DNA of 27,963 nt from an uncultured Bacteroidales bacterium (GTDB taxonomy: Bacteria; Bacteroidota; Bacteroidia; Bacteroidales; WCHB1-69), in contig CAMJPH010000025.1 of NCBI GenBank assembly GCA_946407715.1, positions 1 through 27,963 of the forward strand, given 5' to 3'. Every line of letters begins with the position of its first letter. Within the stretch, counting starts at the first letter, position 1. Below are positions 1 to 7,938 of the stretch, one piece after another. The translations under genes and the position numbers were made by a program. The notes below the pieces were generated by a model. That model did no database searches. It was not told the DNA's origin and saw nothing but the letters and a program-made list of their open reading frames with translations.

Positions 1-24
1 AGATTCTAAAAAGTTGTCTCAATG

Positions 25-75
25 CCAATGTCAATAACCAATGTCAATAACCAATAACCCATAACCAATAACCAT
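25..75. repeat. heptad-like tandem array before the sirtuin gene
   Basis: Degenerate tandem repeats of CCAATAA / TCAATAA / CCCATAA with some six-base units fill the space directly before the first start codon. The unit carries TAA. It is one of at least eight such arrays in the window, each with its own sequence but a seven-base period. Confidence 0.75.
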
Positions 76-76
76 T

Positions 77-757
77 ATGAAAAAGATCGTAGTTCTATCC
101 GGTGCCGGCATTTCAGCAGAGAGTGGCATCAGCACGTTCCGCGACAGCGACGGCCTTTGGGAAAACCATAATGTGGAGGATGTAGCCACCATCGACGGGT
201 GGTATCGCAACCCGCAGCTAATCATCGACTTCTACAACGAGCGGCGTGCGCAGTTGGAGCATTGCGAGCCAAATGATGCGCACAAGTTGGTGGCGAAGTT
301 GGAGGAACAGTACGATGTGACGGTGGTCACGCAGAATGTTGACAACCTGCACGAGCGTGGTGGTTCCTCTAAAATTATCCATCTGCACGGCGAACTTACC
401 AAGGCTTGCAACGAGCGCAAGACAGAGGTCTTCGACATCGGGTACAAGCCGATGAAGTATGGCGAGCGTGCCAAGGACGGTTCGTTGCTGCGTCCGTTCA
501 TCGTGTGGTTCGGCGAGGCCGTGCCGTTGCTTGATGCAGCCGCCCGCGAGGTGGAGCAGTGCGACATCCTCATCATCATCGGCACTTCGTTGGCTGTATA
601 TCCCGCAGCGGGGTTGCTTTACTACGCGCCTGCCAATGCGGAAATTTACGTCATCGACCCGAAGCAGCCAGGAGCCATCTCCCGTAGGGTAACTTATATC
701 ACAGAAAAAGCAACAGTTGGAATGCGGCAGCTGTACGGACAGCTTTGTGGTAAATAA
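77..757 (+). CDS. cobB: Sir2-family NAD-dependent protein deacylase
   Basis: A 226-residue cytoplasmic sirtuin, expected to remove acyl groups from lysines using NAD+. Seen: the NAD-binding motif GAGISAESGISTFR at residues 9-22, TQNVDNLHERGG at 85-96, the catalytic His104 in HLHGEL, and a late GTSLAVYPAAG motif. Tyr53 and Arg56 in FYNERR match the Y-x-x-R pair of sirtuins that prefer acidic acyl groups such as succinyl (SIRT5/CobB type). The segment after His104, where many sirtuins carry four zinc cysteines, has only one Cys, so the zinc finger looks absent. From memory, short Bacteroidetes sirtuins share this loss. Start: the ATG right after the repeat array; the product then begins MKKIVVLSGAG as expected. 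No Shine-Dalgarno is evident. It is the first gene of a plus-strand run. The gene symbol is by family analogy. Confidence 0.93.
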   Translation: MKKIVVLSGAGISAESGISTFRDSDGLWENHNVEDVATIDGWYRNPQLIIDFYNERRAQLEHCEPNDAHKLVAKLEEQYDVTVVTQNVDNLHERGGSSKIIHLHGELTKACNERKTEVFDIGYKPMKYGERAKDGSLLRPFIVWFGEAVPLLDAAAREVEQCDILIIIGTSLAVYPAAGLLYYAPANAEIYVIDPKQPGAISRRVTYITEKATVGMRQLYGQLCGK

Positions 758-781
758 TCAAACTTAAGACAAGAAATCTCT

Positions 782-1219
782 ATGTGTAAGTTGGCGAAAA
801 TTTGTATTGTTCTGCTGTGTGGGATCACGGCTGTTCTGTGTACGTCATGTGAGAATCTGTTCTCCATAGATTACCGTATAGTAAAATCCTGGCAGGTGTC
901 GCACACTTATCTCAACGGCGAAGAGATAGACTCCACGGAGTATATCGGATATGCACCGCAGACATACTATAATATATATGCTGACCATGTGATGTCGGTG
1001 CTGGCACGCTATCAAGGCGAATATCGCGAATCCTCTTTTGCCACCTGGGTGGCAGACCAGAAAAAAAAGACTGTGAACTTTCAATACACGTTTTTTGGAA
1101 AAAATTATGATTTCACGGCAAATATCCTAAAATTGAATCGTAATGAGTTCCTCTTAGAGTTCACTGACGAGAAGGGAAATCACTGGAAACTGCAAATGTT
1201 CTCAAGGTCAAACTATTAG
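782..1219 (+). CDS. small lipoprotein, lipocalin-like
   Basis: A 145-residue protein beginning MCKLAKICIVLLCGITAVL, a hydrophobic signal segment ending in CTSC around residues 20-23, which would act as a lipobox. The mature part opens with a W-rich strand (RIVKSWQV) and continues as alternating polar/aromatic strands ending in GNHWKLQMFSR, resembling the small lipocalin-like lipoproteins common in Bacteroidales. No catalytic motif is seen. It lies 24 bp after the sirtuin gene, and one base separates its stop from the next start, so the next gene is probably translationally coupled. Membrane attachment is a solid inference; the function is unknown. Confidence 0.72.
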   Translation: MCKLAKICIVLLCGITAVLCTSCENLFSIDYRIVKSWQVSHTYLNGEEIDSTEYIGYAPQTYYNIYADHVMSVLARYQGEYRESSFATWVADQKKKTVNFQYTFFGKNYDFTANILKLNRNEFLLEFTDEKGNHWKLQMFSRSNY

Positions 1220-1220
1220 G

Positions 1221-1718
1221 ATGGGTGCGATTGTCCCTCATTCAGATAAGAAAACGTCCTCTACGAGACAGAATCCGTGGTTGTGGGTGTTCGTGGGCGC
1301 AGCATTTCTGCTGTGCCTTATCTTTTTTTTGCAACATCAGATGGAGTCGAATGCGCGTGAAAAAGCACGTCGGGAACAGGAAAGTCTTGTTAGTAAGCAA
1401 GAAAAAGGCTCGCCAATGATTCATTTCAGCGCAGAAGACATCATTGTAGAGAACCGCTGGAGTCCGCTTGCAGGTGCTCATCCAACGGTGACTTTTTGTT
1501 GCAGTCTCGAAAAATCCGCGCCTGCATGCCGACGGGCGGTGTTGTGCTATCGCTCTCTTGGCGAAGAGGTGTGGAATACGGTGGATGCATCAATGCGACG
1601 GGGAACAGCCCAAGTAAAACTCCGCGACCTGTATCGCGACATGCCGTACGAGTGCTTTTTTGTGATAGTCGCTCGTGACACGCTGTTTCAGAGTGTGCTC
1701 GTGAGATTTGAAACTTGA
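1221..1718 (+). CDS. single-pass membrane protein of unknown function
   Basis: A 165-residue protein not recognised by family. Residues 1-18 are polar and basic, 19-37 (WLWVFVGAAFLLCLIFFLQ) form one membrane segment, and residues 40-58 are charged and probably helical. The remainder (about 65-165) looks like a compact periplasmic beta domain with AHPTVTFCCSL and a closing VIVARDTLFQSVLVRF. The last strands resemble a fibronectin-like fold, but this is weak. It starts one base after the preceding lipoprotein's stop, which suggests the two work together. The last codons (FET, stop) are themselves part of a seven-base repeat array. Confidence 0.65.
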   Translation: MGAIVPHSDKKTSSTRQNPWLWVFVGAAFLLCLIFFLQHQMESNAREKARREQESLVSKQEKGSPMIHFSAEDIIVENRWSPLAGAHPTVTFCCSLEKSAPACRRAVLCYRSLGEEVWNTVDASMRRGTAQVKLRDLYRDMPYECFFVIVARDTLFQSVLVRFET

Positions 1719-1749
1719 AACCTTGGCTTTTGAACCTTGAACCTAAAAA
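1708..1749 (+). repeat. heptad array spanning stop and next start
   Basis: Six consecutive seven-base units: TTGAAAC, TTGAAAC, CTTGGCT, TTTGAAC, CTTGAAC, CTAAAAA. The array begins inside the last codons of the upstream gene (stop TGA at 1716-1718) and ends exactly at the ATG at 1750. Most units contain TGA. Confidence 0.85.
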
Positions 1750-2316
1750 ATGAACATTAAGATAACCTATAGACGGACGCGGCGAATGTCTATGCGGGTG
1801 GTGAGCAACGGTGACCTGCATGTGACCGCACCGTATTTTACACCAACGAAAACGGTGATGCAGTTTGTGCAGGATAATGAGGCCTGGATTGTGGAGGCCA
1901 TGCGGAAGATGAAAGAGGTAAACGAAAAACGTTACAATTTTTATGCTCAGCTGCCGTTAGAGACGAAACAACAAGTGCAAAAAGCAGTCGCACGGCTGGA
2001 TGCAATCATCGCACCGATGCTGCGAAAATACACCGTAGAGATGCAGGTGCATCCTTCCAAGGTTATTTACAAACCCACGATTTCCCGCTGGGGTTCCTGC
2101 AATAAGAAATCAGGGGTCGTATGTTTTAGCATATATTTACTGTTGTTGCCAGAATGGTGTATAGAACACGTTGTGGTTCATGAACTTGCCCACCTTATAG
2201 AGGCAAACCATGGTCCGAAGTTCCATGCGCTGATGGACCGTTATTTCCCGCGCTGGAAAGAGGCGCGGAAAGTAATGAAAGAGGGAAAAACTTCACAAAC
2301 CTCTCAACTTCCTTGA
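1750..2316 (+). CDS. YgjP/WLM-like zinc metallopeptidase (DUF45)
   Basis: A 188-residue protein of the YgjP-like (DUF45) metallopeptidase family. Seen: SRWGSC at 112-117, the zinc motif HELAH at 144-148 with the third ligand probably His154 in NHGPKFH, and the family's W-rich end (YFPRWKEARKVM). No signal peptide, so cytoplasmic. Family length is usually about 170-240 residues, so it appears complete. In vivo substrates are poorly known; YgjP has been linked to nucleic-acid or SUMO-like contexts, which cannot be judged here. It ends the first plus-strand cluster and converges on the aminotransferase gene. Confidence 0.88.
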   Translation: MNIKITYRRTRRMSMRVVSNGDLHVTAPYFTPTKTVMQFVQDNEAWIVEAMRKMKEVNEKRYNFYAQLPLETKQQVQKAVARLDAIIAPMLRKYTVEMQVHPSKVIYKPTISRWGSCNKKSGVVCFSIYLLLLPEWCIEHVVVHELAHLIEANHGPKFHALMDRYFPRWKEARKVMKEGKTSQTSQLP

Positions 2317-2354
2317 TTTTTGTGTTCGTCCCGAACCGTTTGTTTTTGCCTAAC

Positions 2355-2382
2355 AAAAAAAGGGGAACCCTTCCGAGTCCCC
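2355..2382 (-). terminator. intrinsic terminator of the aminotransferase gene
   Basis: Read on the minus strand: GGGGA, an 11-base loop, TCCCC, then seven T residues. It lies 40-70 bp past the minus-strand stop at 2425. The plus-strand orientation lacks a T tract, so it serves mainly the minus-strand gene. Confidence 0.75.
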
Positions 2383-2386
2383 CAAA

Positions 2387-2427
2387 ATCACTAATTACTA
2401 ACTACTAATTGATTTACTAATTGATTA
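2387..2427. repeat. heptad array after aminotransferase stop
   Basis: Units ACTAATT, ACTAACT, ACTAATT, then GATTT, ACTAATT and GATTAGT on the plus strand. On the gene's own (minus) strand the unit is AATTAGT, so it carries TAG; the array starts at the stop codon itself. Confidence 0.75.
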
Positions 2428-3735
2428 GTGGTTCGCCTTGAACAGCTTCAGTCTCTCCTCCAAAATTGGGAACTGGCTGCGCGGAGTCAAGGATACGCAG
2501 GCGCGGAGGCCTTCGCTGCGGTCGCTGCCGCAGGTGCTCAATGAGATGGCACTCACACCGTAGTAGAGGAACTCGTGCAGAAGCTCTTCGCTGCTCATGC
2601 CGGGATAGGCAACGGTGAAGTAGAAACCGTCGGCAAGGGGTTTGTCGCCGTCCTTGTCATAGACGATCTCGAAGCCGTTGTCCAAGAACATTTTCTTCAT
2701 GATGCTGGCTTTCTCGCCGTATTCTTTTACGTCTTCAATGTAGTTGTAGGTGCCGTCGTTGCAGCCTTTGAGGATGGCTGCCATAGCGTATTGTGCCGAA
2801 TGGGAGACGCCGGAGCTGATGGCATAGACAGTGCCGTAGATGATGGCGCGGCCTAATTTTTTCATCCGGAAGTAGGGTTCCAGATCATCGAATTCTCTGT
2901 TGTAGAGCTTCTTGGACATAATCATCAGAGCGATACGCTCACCGGCGTAGCTGAAAGCCTTAGAACCGGAGATCAGCAGGGCGTAGTTGTCGGTGTACAT
3001 TCCAACGCTTGGCTGGTAAGGCGGGATGCCAGGCGCGGAGATGTTCTGGCGGAAGTCCATGCCAAAATAGGCGAGGTCCTCGAAGACGAACACATCGTAT
3101 TTGTTGGCCATGTCACCGATAATTTGCAGTTCTTCCTCTGTGAAGCAAATCCACGAGGGGTTGTTGGGGTTGGAGTACATGATGGTGTGGATGTTGCCCT
3201 TTTCAAGATAGCTTTCCAGTTTGGCACGAAGTTTCGAGCCGCGGTGCTCATAGACGTCGAAGGTCTCGTATTTGAGGCCCATGACGCGGTGTTGTTGCTT
3301 CTGCACGGGGAAACCGGGATCGATGAAGAGGGTGGTGTCGCGTTCCTTACGGCAGCGCACGAAGGTCATGAAGCCGGCCATGCCGCCCATCATGGAGCCG
3401 ACAGTCGGGATGCAGTTTTCTGGATCAACATCCAAGTCAATGAAGTTCTTTACGAAGCGCGCGGCCTCCTTTTTCAGGGCGGGAATGCCCTCAATGTCGG
3501 GGTAGATTGCGGCAACGCCCTTCTTCAAGGCCTCGATTTGCGCCTCCACGCCCACGGAGCACGGCGGCAGGCCGGGGATACCCATTTCCATGCGCACGAA
3601 CTCCTTGCCGGAGGCCTGCTCGATTTCATTGATCAGACGCTTCACCTCACGGATGGAGGCTTTGCCAACGCTGCTGATGCCGCTTTCTGCGACTTTCTTG
3701 TCCACAATTTCTGCGGGTATTGGTGTATTTTTCAT
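2425..3735 (-). CDS. fold-type I PLP-dependent aminotransferase
   Basis: A 436-residue class I/II aminotransferase; the amino-donor specificity cannot be read from the sequence. Seen: SNPNNPSW at 188-195, the cofactor-contacting pair Asp220 and Tyr223 in FEDLAYFG, the PLP lysine Lys259 in SGSKAFSYAGER, and a C-terminal GLRACVSLT whose Arg should bind the substrate carboxylate. Start: the upstream in-frame Met at 3777 overlaps the -7 box at 3775-3782 and cannot be on the transcript, so the ATG at 3735 (MKNTPIPAEIVDKK) is chosen. Monocistronic: its own promoter upstream and its own terminator at 2355-2382. Full length for the family. Confidence 0.9.
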   Translation of the reverse strand: MKNTPIPAEIVDKKVAESGISSVGKASIREVKRLINEIEQASGKEFVRMEMGIPGLPPCSVGVEAQIEALKKGVAAIYPDIEGIPALKKEAARFVKNFIDLDVDPENCIPTVGSMMGGMAGFMTFVRCRKERDTTLFIDPGFPVQKQQHRVMGLKYETFDVYEHRGSKLRAKLESYLEKGNIHTIMYSNPNNPSWICFTEEELQIIGDMANKYDVFVFEDLAYFGMDFRQNISAPGIPPYQPSVGMYTDNYALLISGSKAFSYAGERIALMIMSKKLYNREFDDLEPYFRMKKLGRAIIYGTVYAISSGVSHSAQYAMAAILKGCNDGTYNYIEDVKEYGEKASIMKKMFLDNGFEIVYDKDGDKPLADGFYFTVAYPGMSSEELLHEFLYYGVSAISLSTCGSDRSEGLRACVSLTPRSQFPILEERLKLFKANH

Positions 3736-3774
3736 ACTGATATATTGATAGTTATAAATTCTGAGATTTTTCGG

Positions 3775-3782
3775 CAAAGATA
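3775..3782 (-). promoter_or_regulatory. Bacteroidetes -7 promoter box for the aminotransferase
   Basis: TATCTTTG on the minus strand matches TAnnTTTG. Transcription would begin near 3768, giving a leader of about 33 nt to the ATG at 3735. Confidence 0.7.
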
Positions 3783-3829
3783 CACAATTTATGAATATAA
3801 GTGTACGAATATATTTTTGGGTGCGATTT

Positions 3830-3984
3830 AAGACGTAGGACTTAAGACTTAAGACGTAGGACTATACTATGACTACGACTTGTTCTAAGTTTAAGTCTAA
3901 GTTTAAGTTTAAGTCTATAGTGATCAGGACCCCTTCCCCAAAAAGTCCAACGTCCAAAGTCCTACGTCTCACGTCTCAAATCTA
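3830..3984. repeat. compound heptad/hexad repeat region between two minus genes
   Basis: Three arrays in a row. At 3830-3864: AAGACGT, AGGACTT, AAGACTT, AAGACGT, AGGACTA. At 3886-3915: hexads TAAGTT and TAAGTC. At 3943-3984: AAGTCCA, ACGTCCA, AAGTCCT, ACGTCTC, ACGTCTC, AAATCTA, the last overlapping the stop codon of lptD at 3982-3984. The outer arrays are partly inverted copies (GACGTAGGACTT against AAGTCCTACGTC) and could form a long hairpin. No gene lies here. Confidence 0.8.
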
Positions 3985-6633
3985 CAGATTGTTCGTGAAG
4001 TCTTGGTGCAGATTCAACTTCATCACATCCTTCAAGGTGGAGGACTTCACGTTGATGGTGAACTGCCAGCCCTTGCGATAACCGAATGGAATCCAGTTGA
4101 AGCTCATCTCCCAGCAGTGCATGTCGCGGTAGAAATCCAACGATGTGTAAGACAGCGACTTTTGGACGAAATCGTAACCGGTGTTGAATCCCACTCTCCA
4201 TTTCTTGGTGACTTGGATGTCACCGGACACATTTAGGGTATGCACCATGTTGAACTTGTAGGGTTTCAGCTCTTCGCCAGTGTAGAGAGGACGGTAATAT
4301 TCGAGGTTGTCGTTGATGCCGTAAGTGAATGAATAGTTGAATGTCAACGACCAGGGTGGCCGGTTGCGTTGGCGCTCTTCGTCTTTGGATTTGAACGTGT
4401 TTTGGTCAATGCGGTAGTTAAGTGAAATGCTATATGAGCCGGAGGAAAAACGCAGTAGCCGGTGGTTTGCCTTCCATTCGGTGACATTCACGCGGCGGCC
4501 CTGCTCGTTGATGCTATAAGGGTCGAAAATGAAACTGTAGGTCAGATACAACTGCTTGAAAAGAGTGCTTCGACCAGACATAGAGAATAACGACCATTTC
4601 ATGGAGTCGGCAGCGAAGTCGTAGTACATGGAGATGTTGAAGTTGTCGATAAGCGGTACCTTTTTCAATCCCGTGATGGTGTCCTTTCGGGAACGCACCT
4701 TGATCTCCAAATTGTTGCCAAAGGATAGTTGGGCGCGCGCTTGCATTCGGGTGGTTCCGCCCCCGAAGACAGCGTTGTCATAGTAGCTGTATTCCACTAA
4801 ATCGCCGGTCATAGGGTTGACGTACGTCGCAGTGTTGCGTCCGTTCAGCAGTGGCTGGAAATTGAAACTCAGCGTCGGGGTGATGATGTGTCGGATAGCG
4901 TTTAGACCGCCCTTCTTGAAAAGATACATCACATAAACTTTCGTTGTCAGATTAGAGGAAATCAGGATGTCGTGTACGGCCCCGAACTTGCGGTTGAAAT
5001 CCAAATGCAATGTCGGAGCGGATTCCGCCGTGCTGTCCCATGTCATGTAGCGGGTATAATGCTGCAAATACCATTTTTCCGTCAAGGTGATTGACGTGTT
5101 CCAGTTGATGGTTTTGGCAATCTTGATGGGGATAGTGATGGGCACGGTGTGCATGATGCCGGTCTCGAAATGTTCCCAAGTGACAGGTTTGAAGAACAGA
5201 GAGTCAAGGGTGTTCACCTGTCCTATAAGCTGTGATGACCATTTCATAGAGATGTTGTCATACCATTTCAGTTTCCCTGCTTTGTTTTTCTTTCGGAACG
5301 GATAGAACTGAACCACAGACATGTTGACGTTGGGCAATTTCATGTTAATGGTGTTGTTGCCGGTATTTTGTGAGTATGAGATGGTGGCGTCGAAGAAGAA
5401 TACGTCTGCGGCCGAGGTGGAAAAATTGACAGTTGAAGTGAACTGGTTGGAGAGGTAATCGCTTGCGGAGGTCATATTGTAGCGGGCGTAGTTGGCACTT
5501 TGGATGTCGATATGCGCGTTGAAACGGGTCGTGGGGTGCGATTTGACATCCTGTTTGTGATCCCAATAAATCTTATAGTTGTTGGTTTTCTTGAAATTGG
5601 CCGTGTCGATGCGGACACCAGTGAGAGATCTGGCATAAGCCAGCTCAAGGACACCACTGCACAGATAACGGAAAACATAGTTTGACTTGGCTTTGATGGC
5701 CCAGCTGCCACGTGTGTAAAGATCTGCGGACAACAACAGGTCTATATTGTCGTTTATGGCAAAGTAGAGGCCAAGGTCTTTCAAATAGAATCCCATGGAT
5801 CCGGATTCTCCGAAAGAGGGCATCACTAAACCCGACTTATGGCGGGAATCAATTGGGAAGAAAGCGAATGGTAGTGCAAGCGGAGTGGGTACATTCGTGA
5901 AACTCAAGTAGGCGGGTCCAATCACAATCTTGTCGTTCTGGATGACCTTGGCCTTTGAGAATGTAAGTTCGTAGTGCGGGTCTTCCAACTCGCAAGTCGT
6001 GTATTTTCCTCGCTTGATGAATGCGATATTATCCCCAATCTTCTTTACTTGCTCTCCATGGATGAATCCGTCGTCCTGAGTAGTGATTACATGGGAGATT
6101 TTGCCTTTCTGGGTCTTGAAATTGTACATGATTTCCCGTGCATTATAATGGCCTTCGCCTTGGGAAAAAACGGGAAATCCATGCATTGTGCCGTTGGAGT
6201 CGGCCACCCCGCAGGCGTAAAGTTCATTATGTTCAAAGTTGATTTCGATATAGTCGGCGCGAAGTTCCATGTCGTCATATTGCACCATGGCATCTCCGAA
6301 CAGATATGTGTATCGGTTTTGCAAGTCGTGGACCACCGAATCGCGGGCACTGTATTTCACCACCGAGGTGATGGCGTTCGGGGAAATTATTTTGGAAGAT
6401 TGGCGGGAAATGGCAGACGAATCCGCATATTCAAGGTTGGAAACACTGACAATTGTAGTGTCCGCTTTCCCGCGTGTGCGTTTTCTCGTATTCACCTCCT
6501 GAGAAAAAACATAGCAATACAATACACTGAATAATAGCACCATAAGAATCTTATGGAAATATGAAAAATCCAGTGTGTATATTTTTTTAATCAAAGGGAA
6601 AATCCTTAAGTCAATAATTATATTTTTGCACAA
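3982..6633 (-). CDS. lptD: LPS assembly outer-membrane protein LptD (OstA)
   Basis: An 883-residue protein with the layout of LptD, the outer-membrane beta-barrel that inserts lipopolysaccharide into the outer leaflet. A hydrophobic export segment (MVLLFSVLYCYVFS) precedes QEVNTRKR. An OstA-type jellyroll follows at roughly residues 85-240 (VVKYSARDSVVHDLQNRYTY onward, with repeated YIEINF / LYACGVAD strands). The conserved PFAFFPIDSRHKSGLVMPSFG segment leads into a long barrel of alternating aromatic strands that ends in a polar-aromatic C-terminus. Start is uncertain: the Met at 6633 is only a few bases from the transcription start predicted by the -7 box at 6644-6651, while the ATG at 6543 (MVLLFSVL) gives a leader near 94 nt but a signal peptide with no basic residues. 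Divergent from the amidase gene, an order I recall from other Bacteroidetes. Confidence 0.88.
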   Translation of the reverse strand: MCKNIIIDLRIFPLIKKIYTLDFSYFHKILMVLLFSVLYCYVFSQEVNTRKRTRGKADTTIVSVSNLEYADSSAISRQSSKIISPNAITSVVKYSARDSVVHDLQNRYTYLFGDAMVQYDDMELRADYIEINFEHNELYACGVADSNGTMHGFPVFSQGEGHYNAREIMYNFKTQKGKISHVITTQDDGFIHGEQVKKIGDNIAFIKRGKYTTCELEDPHYELTFSKAKVIQNDKIVIGPAYLSFTNVPTPLALPFAFFPIDSRHKSGLVMPSFGESGSMGFYLKDLGLYFAINDNIDLLLSADLYTRGSWAIKAKSNYVFRYLCSGVLELAYARSLTGVRIDTANFKKTNNYKIYWDHKQDVKSHPTTRFNAHIDIQSANYARYNMTSASDYLSNQFTSTVNFSTSAADVFFFDATISYSQNTGNNTINMKLPNVNMSVVQFYPFRKKNKAGKLKWYDNISMKWSSQLIGQVNTLDSLFFKPVTWEHFETGIMHTVPITIPIKIAKTINWNTSITLTEKWYLQHYTRYMTWDSTAESAPTLHLDFNRKFGAVHDILISSNLTTKVYVMYLFKKGGLNAIRHIITPTLSFNFQPLLNGRNTATYVNPMTGDLVEYSYYDNAVFGGGTTRMQARAQLSFGNNLEIKVRSRKDTITGLKKVPLIDNFNISMYYDFAADSMKWSLFSMSGRSTLFKQLYLTYSFIFDPYSINEQGRRVNVTEWKANHRLLRFSSGSYSISLNYRIDQNTFKSKDEERQRNRPPWSLTFNYSFTYGINDNLEYYRPLYTGEELKPYKFNMVHTLNVSGDIQVTKKWRVGFNTGYDFVQKSLSYTSLDFYRDMHCWEMSFNWIPFGYRKGWQFTINVKSSTLKDVMKLNLHQDFTNNL
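6621..6628 (+). promoter_or_regulatory. -7 promoter box for amidase
   Basis: TATTTTTG matches TAnnTTTG and would give a leader of about 36 nt to the ATG at 6671. The -33 element is not convincing. Confidence 0.5.
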
Positions 6634-6643
6634 AAAAAATCAG

Positions 6644-6651
6644 CAAAAATA
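6644..6651 (-). promoter_or_regulatory. -7 promoter box for lptD
   Basis: TATTTTTG on the minus strand, 16 bp from the opposing amidase box; the two transcription units share this short region. Confidence 0.5.
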
Positions 6652-6670
6652 ATCAAAAAATTGCAATCCG

Positions 6671-7858
6671 ATGAACTCGAAAATTTTTTTCTTATTATTC
6701 CTGTTGATAACTTTCCTGATGCACCCTGTGTATGCCCAGAAAGACGGGAAAACGTTCAAAGTTGTGATTGATGCAGGGCACGGTGGAAAAGACCCTGGAT
6801 GCCTTGGTTCCTACACCAAAGAGAAGGATGTGGCCTTGAACATCGCCCTTAAAACAGGAAAGCTGATTAGTGACAACTGCCCTGATGTCAAGGTGATATA
6901 TACACGCAACACCGATGTTTTTGTCGAGCTCTACCGCCGCGCTAAAATCGCCAACGACAACCACGCCGACCTCTTCATCTCCTTCCACTGCAACGCCAGC
7001 GAAAACAAGACAGCACATGGCATCGACACTTGGGTGATGGGGCTTCACAAGAGCGAGGCTAACCTCGCCGTGGCGCGTGCCGAGAACTCCGCAATGCTGA
7101 AGGAGAAAGACTACGAAAAGAATTACGGCGGTTTCAACCCGAACTCTCCCGAGTCCGCTGTCATGTTCTCCCTCTATTCCGCCGCTTATCTTAACAATTC
7201 CATACTCTTGGCCGACAAGGTACAGAAAAACCTGATCAACACCACGCATCTCCGCGACCGTGGTGTCAACCAAGCCGGTTACTGGGTCCTTTGGGCCGTC
7301 TCCATGCCCAGCATCCTCATTGAGATGGGATTCCTCACCAATCCCACCGAGGAGAAATTCCTGTCAGAAGAGAAAAACAAAGCGGATATAGCCAACGCCA
7401 TTTACCGCGCTTTCGCCTCTTATTATTCCCAAGTCACAGGCAATAAAGTTGACGTCCCTGACGTTACTAATTCAGAAAATAAGCCTTTAGAATCAAACAT
7501 TAAAACTGATACACATGATAACAGCAATGATAATCCTGCTGATAATCAGTCGGATAAGAAAATGGATGACCAGAAAACCACAGTGACAAATTCCAATGGG
7601 ATTCGTTTCATGGTGCAATTCATGGCCCTTCCTGAAAAAATCTCCCTGAACGACAAGCGTTTCAACGGAATCCCGAATGTAAACCGCTATAATGAGAGTG
7701 GCTTATGGAAATACACGGCTGGAAATGAACCGGATTTGCAATCCGCCAAGGAGGTGCTTGCCGATGTTAAAAAGAAATACCCGGACGCTTTCATCATCGC
7801 TTTCCATGGGGAGACCAAAATCCCCGTTTCCGAAGCCGTGAAACTCGCTAAACCATAA
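6671..7858 (+). CDS. N-acetylmuramoyl-L-alanine amidase with SPOR-like tail
   Basis: A 395-residue exported Amidase_3 enzyme that cuts the bond between muramic acid and the peptide stem, typically at cell separation. Residues 1-22 are a signal peptide ending in PVYAQ. The catalytic domain spans about 28-255: zinc ligands His37 (DAGHGG), Glu51 and His106 (ISFHCNA), and catalytic Glu218 (ILIEMGFLTN). Residues 260-305 are a Asn/Asp/Lys-rich linker. The C-terminal part (about 310-390, FMVQFMALPEKISL to FIIAFHGETKIP) resembles a SPOR domain, which binds denuded glycan at septa. No autoinhibitory insert is obvious. Likely periplasmic. It opens the plus-strand envelope cluster, divergent from lptD. 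Confidence 0.92.
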   Translation: MNSKIFFLLFLLITFLMHPVYAQKDGKTFKVVIDAGHGGKDPGCLGSYTKEKDVALNIALKTGKLISDNCPDVKVIYTRNTDVFVELYRRAKIANDNHADLFISFHCNASENKTAHGIDTWVMGLHKSEANLAVARAENSAMLKEKDYEKNYGGFNPNSPESAVMFSLYSAAYLNNSILLADKVQKNLINTTHLRDRGVNQAGYWVLWAVSMPSILIEMGFLTNPTEEKFLSEEKNKADIANAIYRAFASYYSQVTGNKVDVPDVTNSENKPLESNIKTDTHDNSNDNPADNQSDKKMDDQKTTVTNSNGIRFMVQFMALPEKISLNDKRFNGIPNVNRYNESGLWKYTAGNEPDLQSAKEVLADVKKKYPDAFIIAFHGETKIPVSEAVKLAKP

Positions 7859-7907
7859 TGTTGATGGATTGTGAATAAAATATTTCCATCGGAGAGGAAA
7901 AAAATGG

Positions 7908-7915
7908 TATCTTTG
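7908..7915 (+). promoter_or_regulatory. -7 promoter box for the MCE/MlaD gene
   Basis: TATCTTTG, matching TAnnTTTG, 23 bp before the ATG at 7939. This suggests the MlaD-DUF3127 pair can be transcribed separately from the amidase. Confidence 0.6.
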
Positions 7916-7938
7916 CCGTTTGAAGTAAATCGGATCCG

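Noticed and set aside
3124..3831. 235-residue plus-strand frame opposite the aminotransferase
   Set aside because: Antisense to a clearly recognised enzyme; no motif and no promoter.
7863..7890. GATGGA / TCCATC hairpin after the amidase as a terminator
   Set aside because: Six-bp stem with a 16-nt loop and no T tract.
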